Positions 23,576-32,834 of a stretch of DNA of 64,000 bases are shown piece after piece (positions within the stretch are counted from its first letter, which is position 1; each line of letters begins with the position of its first letter). Location: positions 1,411,001 through 1,475,000 of the forward strand of contig NZ_CP090059.1 of NCBI RefSeq assembly GCF_021391395.1. Direction: 5' to 3'. The DNA comes from Sphingomonas cannabina (lineage in GTDB: Bacteria; Pseudomonadota; Alphaproteobacteria; Sphingomonadales; Sphingomonadaceae). Below the pieces are notes generated by a model. The model made no database searches. It worked only from the letters and a program-made list of their open reading frames with translations, and was not told the DNA's origin. Made by a program: the position numbers and the translations under genes.

Positions 23576-24415
23576 TCATTCCCCTGTCATCTCGATCCGC
23601 CGCTCACCGGGATAGGCGAATAGCAGATCGGCGCCGTCCTGCGCCACCAGTTCGCATGACCCGGTCAGCGTCAGGCATTCGCCGGCCTTGAAGCCGACGC
23701 CGTCGACCGCGCCTTCGCCGGTGATCGGGATCAGCCAGCCGGTCGTGTCGCCAGGCAGGGTGAAGCGGCGGCGTCCCGCCGGCCAGCGCTCGAGCACGAA
23801 CTTGGGGCCCTCGACCAGGATGGTGCGGTCGTCTGCCACGCGGCCGGGCATCGGGTGCGGCACATAGGGACCGGTCCGGGACACCGCGACGCCGTCATCG
23901 AGGTGCAGCTCGCGCGGGCGGCCATAATCGTAGAGACGATAGGTGGTGTCGGAGTTCTGCTGCACCTCGATCAGCGTCAGGCCGGCGCCGATCGCATGGA
24001 TCGTGCCCGAGGCCGAATAGAGGAAATCGCCCGCCTTCACCGGCTTCCAGTCGACGAGCTGCTCGATCGATCCGTCGAGCGCCGCCGCGCGCAGCGCTTC
24101 GGGCGAGACCTTCTCGTGCGTGCCGATCGCGATCGTCGAATCGGGCTCGGCGGCGAGGATCAGCCAGCATTCGTCCTTGCCGCGCGGGAGGCCGCGGGCG
24201 TGCGCCTGCTCGTCGTCGGGATGGACCTGCACCGACAGCTTCTCGCTGGTGAACAGGTATTTGATCAGCAGCTCGGGCGTGGCGTCGCCGGGCGTCTGGA
24301 ACCACACCTCGCCGACCGGCTCGCCGCCCGGCGCCGGATCGGGGAATCCGGGCCACAGGTGATGGCGGCCCCAGGGCTTCTCGACGCGGTGGGTGGCGAG
24401 CAGGGTGGCGGTCAT
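23576..24415 (-). CDS. manA: Mannose-6-phosphate isomerase, class I-like short form
   Basis: 279 residues of the cupin-type phosphomannose isomerase family. KPWGRHHLW lies near the N-terminus, the zinc ligands are in SVQVHPDDEQAH, the glutamate/histidine pair is around GTIHAIGAGLTLIEVQQNSDTTYRLYDYGRPRELH, and a C-terminal cupin half follows. It interconverts mannose-6-phosphate and fructose-6-phosphate and feeds GDP-mannose and exopolysaccharide synthesis. Shorter than E. coli ManA and closer to the Bacillus type. Divergent from bamD with a 126-bp shared upstream region. Confidence 0.9.
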   Translation of the reverse strand: MTATLLATHRVEKPWGRHHLWPGFPDPAPGGEPVGEVWFQTPGDATPELLIKYLFTSEKLSVQVHPDDEQAHARGLPRGKDECWLILAAEPDSTIAIGTHEKVSPEALRAAALDGSIEQLVDWKPVKAGDFLYSASGTIHAIGAGLTLIEVQQNSDTTYRLYDYGRPRELHLDDGVAVSRTGPYVPHPMPGRVADDRTILVEGPKFVLERWPAGRRRFTLPGDTTGWLIPITGEGAVDGVGFKAGECLTLTGSCELVAQDGADLLFAYPGERRIEMTGE

Positions 24416-24541
24416 TGGTGCGATGTCCCGAGATGTCCGAATGGTTGTTTCGAGCCCATAACACCGTTCGCTGCACGGTCGATCCCTCTCGGCACGAAAA
24501 GGATTGGCTGCGTCCCATGCGCTGGGCTACACAGCCGGCCC

Positions 24542-25408
24542 ATGCGTATTTCGAAGTTCCGCGCCGCCGCACTCGCGCTCGTCAGTCTCAGCGTCATCGC
24601 CACCGCCGGCTGCGCGCGCCGGGGAGGGGGGCGTGGCGACCTGCCCTATGTCGCCCGCGACGTCGGCACGCTCTATTCGGCGGCGAAGGACCGGCTCGAC
24701 CGGCACGACTATAAGCTCGCCGCCGCGCTGTTCGACGAGGTCGAGCGCCAGCATCCCTATTCGATCTGGGCGCGCCGCGCGCAGCTGATGGGCGCGTTCA
24801 GCTATTACCTCGCCCGCGACTATACCCAGGCGATCCAGTCGGCGCAGCGCTTCCTGTCGGTCCACCCGGGCAACCGCGACGCGCCCTATGCCTATTATCT
24901 GATCGCGCTCAGCTATTACGAGCAGATCAATGACGTGACGCGCGACCAGAAGATCTCGCAGCAGGCGCTCGACGCGCTCGGCGAGCTCATGCGCCGCTAT
25001 CCCAACACCCGCTACGCCGCCGACGCGCGGCTCAAGGTCGATCTGGTGCGCGATCACCTCGCCGGCAAGGAGATGGAGATCGGCCGCTTCTACGAAGCGC
25101 GCGGTCAGTGGCTGGCGGCGTCGATGCGCTTCCGCGCGGTGATCGACCAGTATCAGGCCACCACCCATGCGCCGGAGGCGCTGATGCGGCTGACCGAGAC
25201 CTATCTCGCGCTCGGCCTGCACGACGAGGCGCAGAAATCGGCGGCGGTGCTCGGCGCCAACTATCCCGGCACCGACTGGTACGAGCACGCCTACAAGCTG
25301 ATCCAGGAGCACCCGCCGAGCACCGCGGCGCCGGAAGGAACCGACGTGCAGCAGACCACACCGCAGAGCGAAGAGAACGGCGGTCGGGGCAAGCGCCGCC
25401 CGCGCTGA
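24542..25408 (+). CDS. bamD: Outer-membrane assembly lipoprotein BamD
   Basis: 288 residues. The signal peptide ends in the lipobox TAGC (lipidated C24). TPR repeats follow from about residue 45 (DYKLAAALFDEVERQHPYSIWARRAQLMGAFSYYL, then QAIQSAQRFLSVHPGN), with the BamD hallmark AYYLIALSYYEQI and the VRDHLAGKEMEIGRFYE segment. It is part of the BAM complex that folds beta-barrel proteins such as the TonB receptors in this window. The C-terminal 30 residues are polar and basic. recN follows after 37 bp; this bamD-recN order is common in alphaproteobacteria. Confidence 0.95.
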   Translation: MRISKFRAAALALVSLSVIATAGCARRGGGRGDLPYVARDVGTLYSAAKDRLDRHDYKLAAALFDEVERQHPYSIWARRAQLMGAFSYYLARDYTQAIQSAQRFLSVHPGNRDAPYAYYLIALSYYEQINDVTRDQKISQQALDALGELMRRYPNTRYAADARLKVDLVRDHLAGKEMEIGRFYEARGQWLAASMRFRAVIDQYQATTHAPEALMRLTETYLALGLHDEAQKSAAVLGANYPGTDWYEHAYKLIQEHPPSTAAPEGTDVQQTTPQSEENGGRGKRRPR

Positions 25409-25445
25409 CTTCCACCCGGGCCGCGGTCATGGCAGAGCAGGGGCG

Positions 25446-27104
25446 ATGCTGACCGCGCTGGCCATAAGGGACGTCGTGCTGATCGAGGCGCTCGACCTCG
25501 ATTTCGCGCCGGGGCTCGGCGTGCTCACCGGAGAGACCGGGGCGGGCAAGTCGATCCTGCTCGATGCGCTGGGGCTGGCCCTGGGCGCGCGGGCTGACAG
25601 CGGGCTGGTCCGCCACGGCGCGCAGCAGGCGAGCGTTGCCGCCACCTTCGAGTTGCCGCCCGACGGAGCGATCGCCTCGCTGATGGCGCAGAACGGGCTC
25701 GAGCTGGAGCCGGGCGAGCCGCTCATCATCCGCCGCATCCTCAAGGCCGACGGCGGCAGCCGCGCCTTCGTCAACGATCAGCCGGCGTCGGCGGGCCTGC
25801 TGCGCGAGCTCGGCGGCCACCTCGTCGAGATCCACGGCCAGCACGACGACCGCGGCCTGCTCAACTCGCGCGGCCACCGCGCATTGCTCGACGCATTCGG
25901 GCGCTGCGACAGCGGCCCGCTCGCGGTCGCCTACCACGCCTGGCGCGAGGCGGAGGACGCGCTCGCCGTCGCCCGCGCCGAGCAGGACGCGGCGGAGGCC
26001 GATCGCGAATGGCTCGAACATGCCGTCGCCGAACTCCAGAGCTTCGCGCCCGAGCCCGGCGAGGAAGCGACGCTGGCCGAGCGTCGCGCGGCGATGCAGC
26101 GGGGGGAGAAAGTCGCGGGCGAGCTCGCGGCGATCGCGGCGCTGCTCGACGATTCGGACGGCGCGCTTGCCCGTCTCCGCCAGGCCGGGCGCATCCTCGA
26201 CCGCATCGGCGACGCTCATCCCGCGCTTGCCGAGGCGCTCACCGCGATCGACCGCGCGTTGGCGGAGGGCGATTCTGCCCAGGCTTCGGTCGATGCCGCT
26301 GCCGAGGCGCTGGCGTTCGATCCGGCAGCGCTCGAAGCCGACGAGGCGCGGCTGTTCGACCTGCGCGCGCTCGCCCGCAAGCATCGCGTCCAGCCCGACG
26401 ATCTTGCCGCGCTCGCCGAGGAGCTGGCGGGACGCCTCGCCCGGCTGGAAAGCGGCGGGCAGGGGATCGCCGCGCTCGAAGCCGCGCTGGCCGAGAAGGC
26501 GAAGGTCTATGAGGAGGCGTCCCAGGCCCTTTCCGCCGCCCGTATCGCCGCTGCCGAGCGCCTCGATGCGGCGGTGACGACCGAGCTCGCCCCGCTGAAG
26601 CTCGACGCTGCGCGCTTCCGCACCGCCGTCGAGCCGTTGCCGCGCGAGCAATGGGGCGCACACGGCGCCGACCGCGTCGAGTTCCTGGTCTCGACCAACC
26701 CCGGTGCGCCGTTCGGCCCGCTGGTCCGCATCGCCAGCGGCGGCGAGCTGTCGCGCTTCATCCTCGCGCTCAAGGTCGCGCTCGCCGAGGAGGGCGGCGC
26801 GCGCACGCTGATCTTCGACGAGATCGATCGCGGCGTCGGCGGCGCGGTGGCGAGCGCGATCGGCGAGCGGCTCGCGCGTCTCGCCGAAAGCGCGCAGGTG
26901 CTGGTGGTGACGCACAGCCCTCAAGTCGCCGCGCGCGGCGCCCGCCACCTGCTGATCGCCAAGAGCCATGACGGCACCGTCACCCGCACCGGCGTCACGC
27001 CGCTCGATCCGGCGGAGCGCCGCGAGGAAATCGCGAGGATGCTCTCCGGCGCTGAGATCACCGACGAGGCCCGCGCCCAGGCCGAACGCCTGCTGGCGGC
27101 GTAA
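25446..27104 (+). CDS. recN: DNA repair ATPase RecN
   Basis: 552 residues of an SMC-like protein. Walker A is GETGAGKS at 29-36, and VEIHGQHDDRGLL is the RecN Q-loop signature. A long coiled-coil region rich in Ala, Glu and Arg fills about 160-400. The C-terminal ABC signature is ASGGELSRFILALK, with Walker B in TLIFDEIDRGVGG. It acts in double-strand-break repair. In many alphaproteobacteria the gene is LexA-regulated, but no LexA box was identified here, and it probably shares the bamD promoter. Confidence 0.97.
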   Translation: MLTALAIRDVVLIEALDLDFAPGLGVLTGETGAGKSILLDALGLALGARADSGLVRHGAQQASVAATFELPPDGAIASLMAQNGLELEPGEPLIIRRILKADGGSRAFVNDQPASAGLLRELGGHLVEIHGQHDDRGLLNSRGHRALLDAFGRCDSGPLAVAYHAWREAEDALAVARAEQDAAEADREWLEHAVAELQSFAPEPGEEATLAERRAAMQRGEKVAGELAAIAALLDDSDGALARLRQAGRILDRIGDAHPALAEALTAIDRALAEGDSAQASVDAAAEALAFDPAALEADEARLFDLRALARKHRVQPDDLAALAEELAGRLARLESGGQGIAALEAALAEKAKVYEEASQALSAARIAAAERLDAAVTTELAPLKLDAARFRTAVEPLPREQWGAHGADRVEFLVSTNPGAPFGPLVRIASGGELSRFILALKVALAEEGGARTLIFDEIDRGVGGAVASAIGERLARLAESAQVLVVTHSPQVAARGARHLLIAKSHDGTVTRTGVTPLDPAERREEIARMLSGAEITDEARAQAERLLAA

Positions 27105-27110
27105 CGGCGG

Positions 27111-28187
27111 ATGCTCCGCTTCGCCCCGCTCGCGCTGCTGATCGGAGCGGGCGGCGCGGACGTGAGCCAGGGCTTCGATGCGCGCATCGCGGTTGCGCCG
27201 CAGCCGGTCGCGATCGGGGATCGGACGATGCTGGTCTACGAGCTGGCGCTGACCAGCTTCGCCGCCGCACCGGTGACGCTCACGCGGGTCGAGGTGCGCG
27301 ACGGCGAGCGCGTGATCGCCGATCTCGCGGGCGACGCTCTGGCCGCAGCGATCGGCCGGACCGATTCGGCGCCGAGCGAAGGAGTGACGACGATCACTCC
27401 CGGCGCCCGAGCTACGCTCTATTTGAACGTGTCGGCAGCCGCTGCGCCGCGGACGCTGCGGCACCGCCTGACCTTCACGACCGCCGGAGCGGCCAGGACG
27501 CTCGATCTGCCGGCGGTCACAGTGGACCGCACGCCGCTTCCGGAACTCGGACCGCCGCTGCGGGGCGGTCCATGGGTCGCCGTCTACGATCCGGCAATGG
27601 AGCGGGGCCATCGCCGCGTCTTCTATGCCGTCGACGGCACCGCCCGTCTCCCCGGCCGCTTCGCGATCGACTGGTTCAGCCTCGATGACGCCGGCCGCGA
27701 CGAAGCGCGGCTCCAGGATTGGCGCGGCTATGGCGCCCTGGTGCTCGCGGTGGCCGACGGCACCGTGGTTGCCGTGCGCGACGATGTTCCCGATCCGGCC
27801 GCGCTCCGTCCGTTCGCGCGTCCATCGATCGGAGATGCTACGGGCAATTACGTCGCGCTCGACATCGGCGGCGGGCGCATCGCCTTCTACGAGCATCTGA
27901 AGCACGGCGCGCCGGTGCGGTCGGGGCAGCGCGTGCGGCGCGGCGACGTGATCGGCGCGCTGGGCTATACCGGCCAGACCACCGGGCCGCATCTGCACTT
28001 CCATCTCGCCGACGCGAATGCGCCGCTGGCGGCGGAGGGGCGGCCCTACCGCCTCGCCGATGCGCAATGGATCGGCGGCTATGCCTCGATCGCCGCCTTC
28101 GCAGCGGGTGAGCGCTGGCAGCCGCGGACGCCGGCCGCGGTCGCTTTCCCGCCGGCCAATGCGGTGGTGCGCTTCCCGGACAGATGA
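27111..28187 (+). CDS. M23-family (LytM) metallopeptidase, exported
   Basis: 358 residues starting 6 bp after recN. A short hydrophobic N-terminus precedes an immunoglobulin-like beta domain (about 20-140) and a C-terminal M23 domain. Zinc ligands are expected at the His of RGHRR, the Asp of FAIDWFS and the His-x-His of PHLHFHLAD. GNYVALDIGGGRIAFYEHLKHG and VIGALGYTGQTTG complete the fold. It likely cleaves peptidoglycan cross-links or a related peptide in the periplasm. All catalytic residues are present, so it is probably active rather than an EnvC-like activator. Confidence 0.88.
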   Translation: MLRFAPLALLIGAGGADVSQGFDARIAVAPQPVAIGDRTMLVYELALTSFAAAPVTLTRVEVRDGERVIADLAGDALAAAIGRTDSAPSEGVTTITPGARATLYLNVSAAAAPRTLRHRLTFTTAGAARTLDLPAVTVDRTPLPELGPPLRGGPWVAVYDPAMERGHRRVFYAVDGTARLPGRFAIDWFSLDDAGRDEARLQDWRGYGALVLAVADGTVVAVRDDVPDPAALRPFARPSIGDATGNYVALDIGGGRIAFYEHLKHGAPVRSGQRVRRGDVIGALGYTGQTTGPHLHFHLADANAPLAAEGRPYRLADAQWIGGYASIAAFAAGERWQPRTPAAVAFPPANAVVRFPDR

Positions 28188-28311
28188 ACGAACCCGATCG
28201 CGCTGGCATCGTCTGCGACACATTTCCGGCATTGCCGTCACATCTCGGCGACAGGCGCATCCGATACCCCTGCTCGTCCGATCCGTCGGACGAAAAAGAG
28301 GAGTTCGTATC

Positions 28312-28638
28312 ATGAACCGGATCACCAGGATCGTCGCCGGCTTCAGCCTTGCCGCGGCGGTCGCCGTTCCCACCGTCGCCAACGCGCAGGCGTGGCAGAG
28401 CATCAATGCCCGCCAGGCCCGGCTCGAGGCGCGGATCAACCAGGGCGTCCGCTCCGGCGCACTGACCCGGCCGGAGGCGGCCCGGCTGCGCAGCGACTTC
28501 CGCGCGCTGACCAGGCTCGAGGCGCGCTATCGCGTCAACGGGCTGAGCCTTGGCGAGCGCCGCGACCTCGACCGCCGCTTCGACGCGCTGTCGGCGCGGA
28601 TCCGCTATCAGAAGCACGACCGCAACCACCGCTGGTAA
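28312..28638 (+). CDS. Small exported Arg-rich helical protein, 108 aa
   Basis: The ATG at 28312 follows AAAAGAGGAG. A signal peptide ends near ANAQA (residue 25). The mature part is two amphipathic helices rich in Arg, Ala and Leu (INARQARLEARINQGVRSG, then LTRPEAARLRSDFRALTRLEARYR). Many sphingomonad genomes encode such short periplasmic proteins next to envelope genes. Function unknown. A strong intrinsic terminator begins 24 bp after the stop. Confidence 0.75.
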   Translation: MNRITRIVAGFSLAAAVAVPTVANAQAWQSINARQARLEARINQGVRSGALTRPEAARLRSDFRALTRLEARYRVNGLSLGERRDLDRRFDALSARIRYQKHDRNHRW

Positions 28639-28661
28639 GCGGACGGCTGCGGCAACGAAGG

Positions 28662-28688
28662 ACCCCGCCGGCGACCGGCGGGGTTTTT
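28662..28688 (+). terminator. Intrinsic terminator after the 108-aa exported protein
   Basis: Perfect 10-bp arms ACCCCGCCGG/CCGGCGGGGT around a CGA loop, followed by TTTT. It lies between convergent genes and ends the plus-strand unit. Confidence 0.9.
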
Positions 28689-28698
28689 CATGCGCGGG

Positions 28699-29736
28699 TC
28701 AGCGCAGCGGCTTTCCCGAATCCTTCCATTTGTCGAGAATCTGCGAGTCGCTGCCGGCCGCGGCATATTGCGGCAGCACATCGCCGCTCTGCACGGGCGG
28801 TGCCGCGGCTGCGGTAGCCGATTTGGCCGGGAGCGAGGTCGGCACGACCGCCGCGATCACCGGCGCCGGGAACGCGACCGGCGCCGCCTCGGTCCTTGGA
28901 TGCGGAGCCGCCGCCGGCTCATACCCGGAATAGGCCTGGCTGAACGCGGCCGGCGTGCCCCACCAACCCTTCCAGCGATGGAAGAAATGCGCCCCGAACG
29001 CGCCGGTCATCACCAGGCTGCGCTGCCACGCCGGGCGCACCGCATAGGTATGATAGTGGGTGGCGAGGCCGACCGGCGCGAAGACGCGGCCGGCGAGCGC
29101 CAGTGCCGCTACGCGCCGTGCCCGCTCCCAGGCAGCACGCATCGGCACGCGCGCCATCGCCCCGTCGCAGGCGAAGCTGAACTGGCAGCCGGCGCGCTCC
29201 GATCCCTGATAGACCACGCCGCACACGCTGTTCGGGAACGCCGGATGGCGCACGCGATTGAGGACGACCTGGGCGACCGCCGCCTGGCCGTCGTCGGGCT
29301 CGTTCGCCGCTTCGTAGTAGATGGCGGTGGTAAGGCATTGCAGCGCGCGCGCCTGGTCGGCAGGCGTGCCCTTGAGCACGAACGGCGCGGCCGGGCGGAT
29401 CGAGGCGTCGGCGACCGCGTTCGCCGGCACTGGCAGGTCGGGCAGCGCGGTGGTGCCGGTGACGCCGGCGACCGGCGCGGCGGTCTCGCTCGCCGCCGCC
29501 ACATCGTCCTCGTTCGCGTAGAGCAGTGCGGCGCCGGGGAAATGATCGTCGGCCTCATAGCCGGCCGGCCGCGCTGCGCTCGGGATCGCGCCCTGATCGC
29601 CGCCGGTCAGCCCAGCGTGCGCGGAAAAGCCGGCGCCGGCGAGCGATACCAGCACCGCCGCCAGCGTCCCGCGTGCCCTTTGTCCGGATAGCCATCGCTC
29701 GATCACGCGCGCGGCATAGCCGATTGCGCACGCCAC
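28699..29736 (-). CDS. SleB-type cell wall hydrolase
   Basis: 345 residues with a GTG start, probably membrane-anchored through the N-terminal hydrophobic stretch (about 22-42). The Hydrolase_2 (SleB) domain lies at about 130-250: LTTAIYYEAANEPDDGQAAVAQVVLNRV carries the catalytic glutamate, followed by SVCGVVYQGSERAGCQFSFACDG. THYHTYAVRPAW and GAHFFHRW come after. The C-terminus is Ala/Pro-rich and disordered. Such enzymes are lytic transglycosylase-like peptidoglycan hydrolases. The GTG start is the furthest upstream; a shorter version is possible. Confidence 0.88.
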   Translation of the reverse strand: MACAIGYAARVIERWLSGQRARGTLAAVLVSLAGAGFSAHAGLTGGDQGAIPSAARPAGYEADDHFPGAALLYANEDDVAAASETAAPVAGVTGTTALPDLPVPANAVADASIRPAAPFVLKGTPADQARALQCLTTAIYYEAANEPDDGQAAVAQVVLNRVRHPAFPNSVCGVVYQGSERAGCQFSFACDGAMARVPMRAAWERARRVAALALAGRVFAPVGLATHYHTYAVRPAWQRSLVMTGAFGAHFFHRWKGWWGTPAAFSQAYSGYEPAAAPHPRTEAAPVAFPAPVIAAVVPTSLPAKSATAAAAPPVQSGDVLPQYAAAGSDSQILDKWKDSGKPLR

Positions 29737-29800
29737 GGCGCGGGCCGATTTCGGCCTGTCCCGCCGCGAAACGATTGATGGTTAACGTAATTTCTGAAAT

Positions 29801-29937
29801 CCTCCCCGGCACGGGGAGAGGGACCAAGACGCGTAGCGGCTTGGTGGAGGGGGACCCTCGGCGGCGGAGTCCGGTGCGGTGGGCCCCCTCCACCACCGAC
29901 CTTCAGTCGGCGGTCCCCCTCCCCGTGCCGGGGAGGA
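29801..29937. repeat. Compound intergenic repeat, family 4 (CTCCCCGGCACGGGGAG)
   Basis: The outer inverted pair CCTCCCCGGCACGGGGAG (from 29801) and CTCCCCGTGCCGGGGAGG (ending 29937) encloses a second pair around GGTGGAGGGGGACC and CCCCCTCCACC. It forms a cruciform-like unit between the SleB-type gene and the 70-aa protein. It is seen once in this window and resembles larger intergenic repeats of sphingomonads. Confidence 0.8.
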
Positions 29938-29948
29938 GCTTGATGTCC

Positions 29949-30161
29949 TCAGTCCCGCCGCTTGCCGCGATTGCGCCCGGCGTAGAGCACCGCAGCCGCG
30001 ACCGCCGCCGATCCGATGCCGACGCCCAGCCCGATTGCGCCGATCGTCCAGGCATTGCCCTTGTTGTCGCCCGACCGCGCGCGCTCCTTGCGCGCCTTGG
30101 CGTCCTTGGCGGCGGCGAGGATCTCGTTCTGCTGTTCGTCGTCGTTGTCGGCCACGCTCAC
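29949..30161 (-). CDS. Small single-helix membrane protein coupled to tgt, 70 aa
   Basis: The GTG start at 30161 overlaps the tgt stop (GTGA), giving translational coupling; a second in-frame GTG at 30155 is possible. A charged N-terminus ([31 protein letters not shown]) precedes one membrane helix, [24 protein letters not shown], and a basic RNRGKRRD tail, so the C-terminus is probably cytoplasmic. No known domain. Conservation next to tgt would need checking in relatives. Confidence 0.65.
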   Translation of the reverse strand: MSVADNDDEQQNEILAAAKDAKARKERARSGDNKGNAWTIGAIGLGVGIGSAAVAAAVLYAGRNRGKRRD

Positions 30162-31294
30162 TCTCCCTTTCCTCCGCGATATTGCGCGCGGAAGGCATTG
30201 GCAAATGCACCCAGGCGCGTCTCTGCGATCGCCGCGCGCAGGTCCGCCATCAACGCCTGATAGAAGAAGAGGTTGTGCTCGGTCATCAGCATCGCGCCAA
30301 GAATTTCGCCGGCACGCACCAGATGGTGGAGATAGGCGCGGCTCCAGCCATGGCAGACGGGGCAGGCGCACTGGGGATCGAGCGGGCCCAGATCCTCGGC
30401 GAAGCGGGCGTTGCGGATGTTGATCGGGCCCGATCGGGTAAAGGCCTGGCCGGTGCGCCCGCTGCGGGTCGGCAGCACGCAGTCGAACATGTCGATGCCG
30501 CGCTCGACCGCGCCGACGATGTCGTCGGGCTTGCCGACGCCCATCAGGTAGCGGGGCCTGTCGGCGGGAAGCTGGCCGGGCGCATAGTCGAGCACGCCGA
30601 ACATCGCCTCCTGCCCCTCGCCGACGGCGAGGCCGCCGACCGCATAGCCGTCGAAGCCGATGTCGGTCAGCGCCTCGGCCGAGGCCCTGCGCAGCCCCTC
30701 GTCCAGCGCGCCCTGCTGGATGCCGAACACGGCGTTGTTCTCGGCATGATCGCCTCCTGCGTCGAACGCGGCGCGGCTGCGCTTCGCCCAGCGCATCGAT
30801 CGCTCCATCGCCTTCGCCTGCACGTCGCGCGTCGAAGTGGTGGGGACGAGCTCGTCGAACGCCATCACGATCGAGCTGCCGAGCAGCCGCTGGATTTCGA
30901 TCGACCGCTCGGGGCTGAGCAGGTGCCTGGTCCCGTCGAGGTGCGACTTGAAGGCGACGCCTTCCTCGCTCCGGGTGGTGAGCTCGGCGAGGCTCATCAC
31001 CTGGTAGCCGCCGGAATCGGTGAGGATCGGCCGGTCCCAGCCCATGAAGCCGTGCAGCCCGCCCAGCTTCGCCACGCGCTCGGCGCCGGGGCGCAGCATC
31101 AGGTGATAGGTGTTGCCGAGGATGATGTCCGCGCCCGACGCGCGCACGTCGGCGGGCTTCATCGCCTTGACCGTGGCGGCGGTGCCGACCGGCATGAAGG
31201 CGGGGGTACGGATCGTACCGCGCCGCATCGCGATCTCGCCGGTGCGGGCGCGGCCGTCGGTGGCGTGGACGGTGAACTGGAAACGTGGAGCCAT
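30158..31294 (-). CDS. tgt: Queuine tRNA-ribosyltransferase (tRNA-guanine transglycosylase)
   Basis: 378 residues. It exchanges guanine-34 for preQ1 in GUN anticodons. Signatures are the general-acid aspartate in [12 protein letters not shown], the nucleophile region [26 protein letters not shown] and [12 protein letters not shown]. The zinc site is C-x-C-x2-C in [17 protein letters not shown]. The ATG at 31294 fits the normal N-terminus; a longer upstream frame is not conserved-looking. queA, usually adjacent, lies 3.2 kb away on the same strand. Confidence 0.97.
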   Translation of the reverse strand: MAPRFQFTVHATDGRARTGEIAMRRGTIRTPAFMPVGTAATVKAMKPADVRASGADIILGNTYHLMLRPGAERVAKLGGLHGFMGWDRPILTDSGGYQVMSLAELTTRSEEGVAFKSHLDGTRHLLSPERSIEIQRLLGSSIVMAFDELVPTTSTRDVQAKAMERSMRWAKRSRAAFDAGGDHAENNAVFGIQQGALDEGLRRASAEALTDIGFDGYAVGGLAVGEGQEAMFGVLDYAPGQLPADRPRYLMGVGKPDDIVGAVERGIDMFDCVLPTRSGRTGQAFTRSGPINIRNARFAEDLGPLDPQCACPVCHGWSRAYLHHLVRAGEILGAMLMTEHNLFFYQALMADLRAAIAETRLGAFANAFRAQYRGGKGE

Positions 31295-31385
31295 GATCGC
31301 GCCTAGTGCCGCCTGAACCGCGCGCTGTCGAGCGGCGGGGAACCGCGGGGGCGGGCTCGGGCGTTCGGGCGGGGAGGAGAGAGCC

Positions 31386-31550
31386 ATGCCCAACCAACCG
31401 CTCAATCCCGGCGACGAGGCTGCGCCGGGCACCCCCGGCACCGGGGAGAATGTCTGCCGCCGCTGCAACGGCACCGGCAAGGTCGACGGACGGGCCTGTC
31501 CGATATGCGACGGCACCGGCAAGGTGACGGAAGGGATCGGCGGCGCCTAA
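31386..31550 (+). CDS. Small DnaJ-type zinc-finger protein, 54 aa
   Basis: Two CxxCxGTGKV motifs ([10 protein letters not shown] and [10 protein letters not shown]) make a single zinc-binding unit like half of a DnaJ central domain. The N-terminal 20 residues are Pro/Gly-rich and disordered. The ribosome site is GGGGAGGAGA. Standalone mini zinc fingers of this type occur in sphingomonads without assigned function. The next gene starts 9 bp after the stop, so they are probably co-transcribed. Confidence 0.8.
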   Translation: MPNQPLNPGDEAAPGTPGTGENVCRRCNGTGKVDGRACPICDGTGKVTEGIGGA

Positions 31551-31559
31551 GGTCGGTCC

Positions 31560-32174
31560 ATGGCGAGCGAACAGGACGACGCGCTGCGCGAGATGGCGCG
31601 GCATCGCGGGCTCAGGCTCAAGAAGTCGCGGCGGCGCAAGCGCGGCGGCGACTTCGGGAAATACGGCCTGACCGATCCCGGCGGGAAGCCGGTGTTCGGC
31701 TTCAAGGACAAGACGCTCACCGCCACGGCCGACGAGATCGAGGCGTATCTGCGCAGCGCGATGGTCGCCGACTGGAAGAGCTCGACCAAGGGCCTGAAGC
31801 GCAAGGCCGCGCCCAAGGCTCCGCCGCCACCGCCCCCGCCGCCGAAGCTCAAGGTCAGGCTCGCCAACCTGTTCGCCAGACTGCCGGCGGCCAGGCGCAA
31901 CGAGGCCTTCACCGAGCTGCTGGCGCGCCCGGGCATCCGCGTCGAACGGATCGTCTCGCGCGGGCAGGCGACGCCGGCCGATGCGCCGATGCGCCAGGAC
32001 CATGACGAATGGGTGCTGCTGCTCCAGGGCGAGGCAGCGATGCGGATCGAGACCTCGGACGAGGTGGAGCTCCGTCCCGGCGACCATCTGCTGATCGAGC
32101 GGGGGCAGGAGCATTGGGTGACGCGCACCAGCGAGGAACCGCCGACCGTGTGGTTGGCGGTACACCTCGGCTGA
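31560..32174 (+). CDS. Two-part protein: basic N-terminal module fused to a C-terminal cupin
   Basis: 204 residues. Residues 1-70 are a basic module (HRGLRLKKSRRRKRGGDFGKYGLTDPGGKPVFGFKDKTLTATADEIEAYL) seen alone as a small protein in other alphaproteobacteria, to my recollection. A Lys/Pro linker with eight consecutive prolines follows (about 84-98). Residues 100-204 are a single cupin barrel: RIVSRGQATPADAPMRQDHDEWVLLLQGEAAM, then LRPGDHLLIERGQEHWV, with metal-binding-type His and Glu positions. The join may be a real fusion, and the frame is open with no sign of error. Function unknown. Confidence 0.75.
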   Translation: MASEQDDALREMARHRGLRLKKSRRRKRGGDFGKYGLTDPGGKPVFGFKDKTLTATADEIEAYLRSAMVADWKSSTKGLKRKAAPKAPPPPPPPPKLKVRLANLFARLPAARRNEAFTELLARPGIRVERIVSRGQATPADAPMRQDHDEWVLLLQGEAAMRIETSDEVELRPGDHLLIERGQEHWVTRTSEEPPTVWLAVHLG

Positions 32175-32177
32175 GCG

Positions 32178-32834
32178 TCAGCGCCGCGCCGCCAGATAGC
32201 GCAGGATATCGTCGGGCGTGCGGAATAGGACGTCCGGGCGGGTCGCCGCGAGCGCGTCCTCGCTGGCATAGCCCCACAGCACCGCGCCGGTGCGCATCCC
32301 CACCTCGCGCGCGGCATCGACGTCGCGGGTCTCGTCGCCGATCGAGATCGCGTCCTCGGGTCTCAGGCCCATCTGTTTGAGCACGCGGCGGAACTTGGGC
32401 GCCTTGCCGAACAGCGAGCTGCCCGCCGCCCAGGCGTCGATCCGCGCCGTATTGTCCGGGCCGAGGATCGCGCGGGCGTTGTTGGCGGCGTTGGAGGTGA
32501 CGAGGCCCATGCGGAACCCCAGCGCGCCGACGCCGGCGAGCAGGTCCGCCGTGCCGGGGAACAGCGGAATCTGGTCGACGTTACGCGACACCAGCCGGCG
32601 GACATGGCGCGAGATCAGCGGCAGCTTCCAGCGCGGGATGCCGAGATAGGCGATCACCTCACGCGAGGGGCGGTGGCGCAGCATCTCGATCTCGTCGTCG
32701 TCGACCTCGCGGAAGCGAAAGCGGCGCGCGAGGTCGTTGACGACGGTCAGGAACCAGTCGCCGCTGTTGGAGAGGGTCCCGTCGAAATCGAAGATGACCC
32801 CCTTGATCGCCACCCCGTGCCCCGCGTCAGCCAT
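32178..32834 (-). CDS. HAD-superfamily hydrolase, phosphoglycolate-phosphatase-like
   Basis: 218 residues with the HAD motifs in order: DFDGTLSNS (nucleophile Asp and acid/base Asp), VTSNAAN (motif II Ser/Asn), a conserved Lys in GKAPKFRRV, and IGDETRDVDAA (motif IV). The cap is a small helical C1 type, as in Gph-like phosphatases. Substrate unknown. Its ATG at 32834 lies inside the last codons of the cation-transporter gene (8-bp overlap), so the two form an operon. Confidence 0.88.
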   Translation of the reverse strand: MADAGHGVAIKGVIFDFDGTLSNSGDWFLTVVNDLARRFRFREVDDDEIEMLRHRPSREVIAYLGIPRWKLPLISRHVRRLVSRNVDQIPLFPGTADLLAGVGALGFRMGLVTSNAANNARAILGPDNTARIDAWAAGSSLFGKAPKFRRVLKQMGLRPEDAISIGDETRDVDAAREVGMRTGAVLWGYASEDALAATRPDVLFRTPDDILRYLAARR

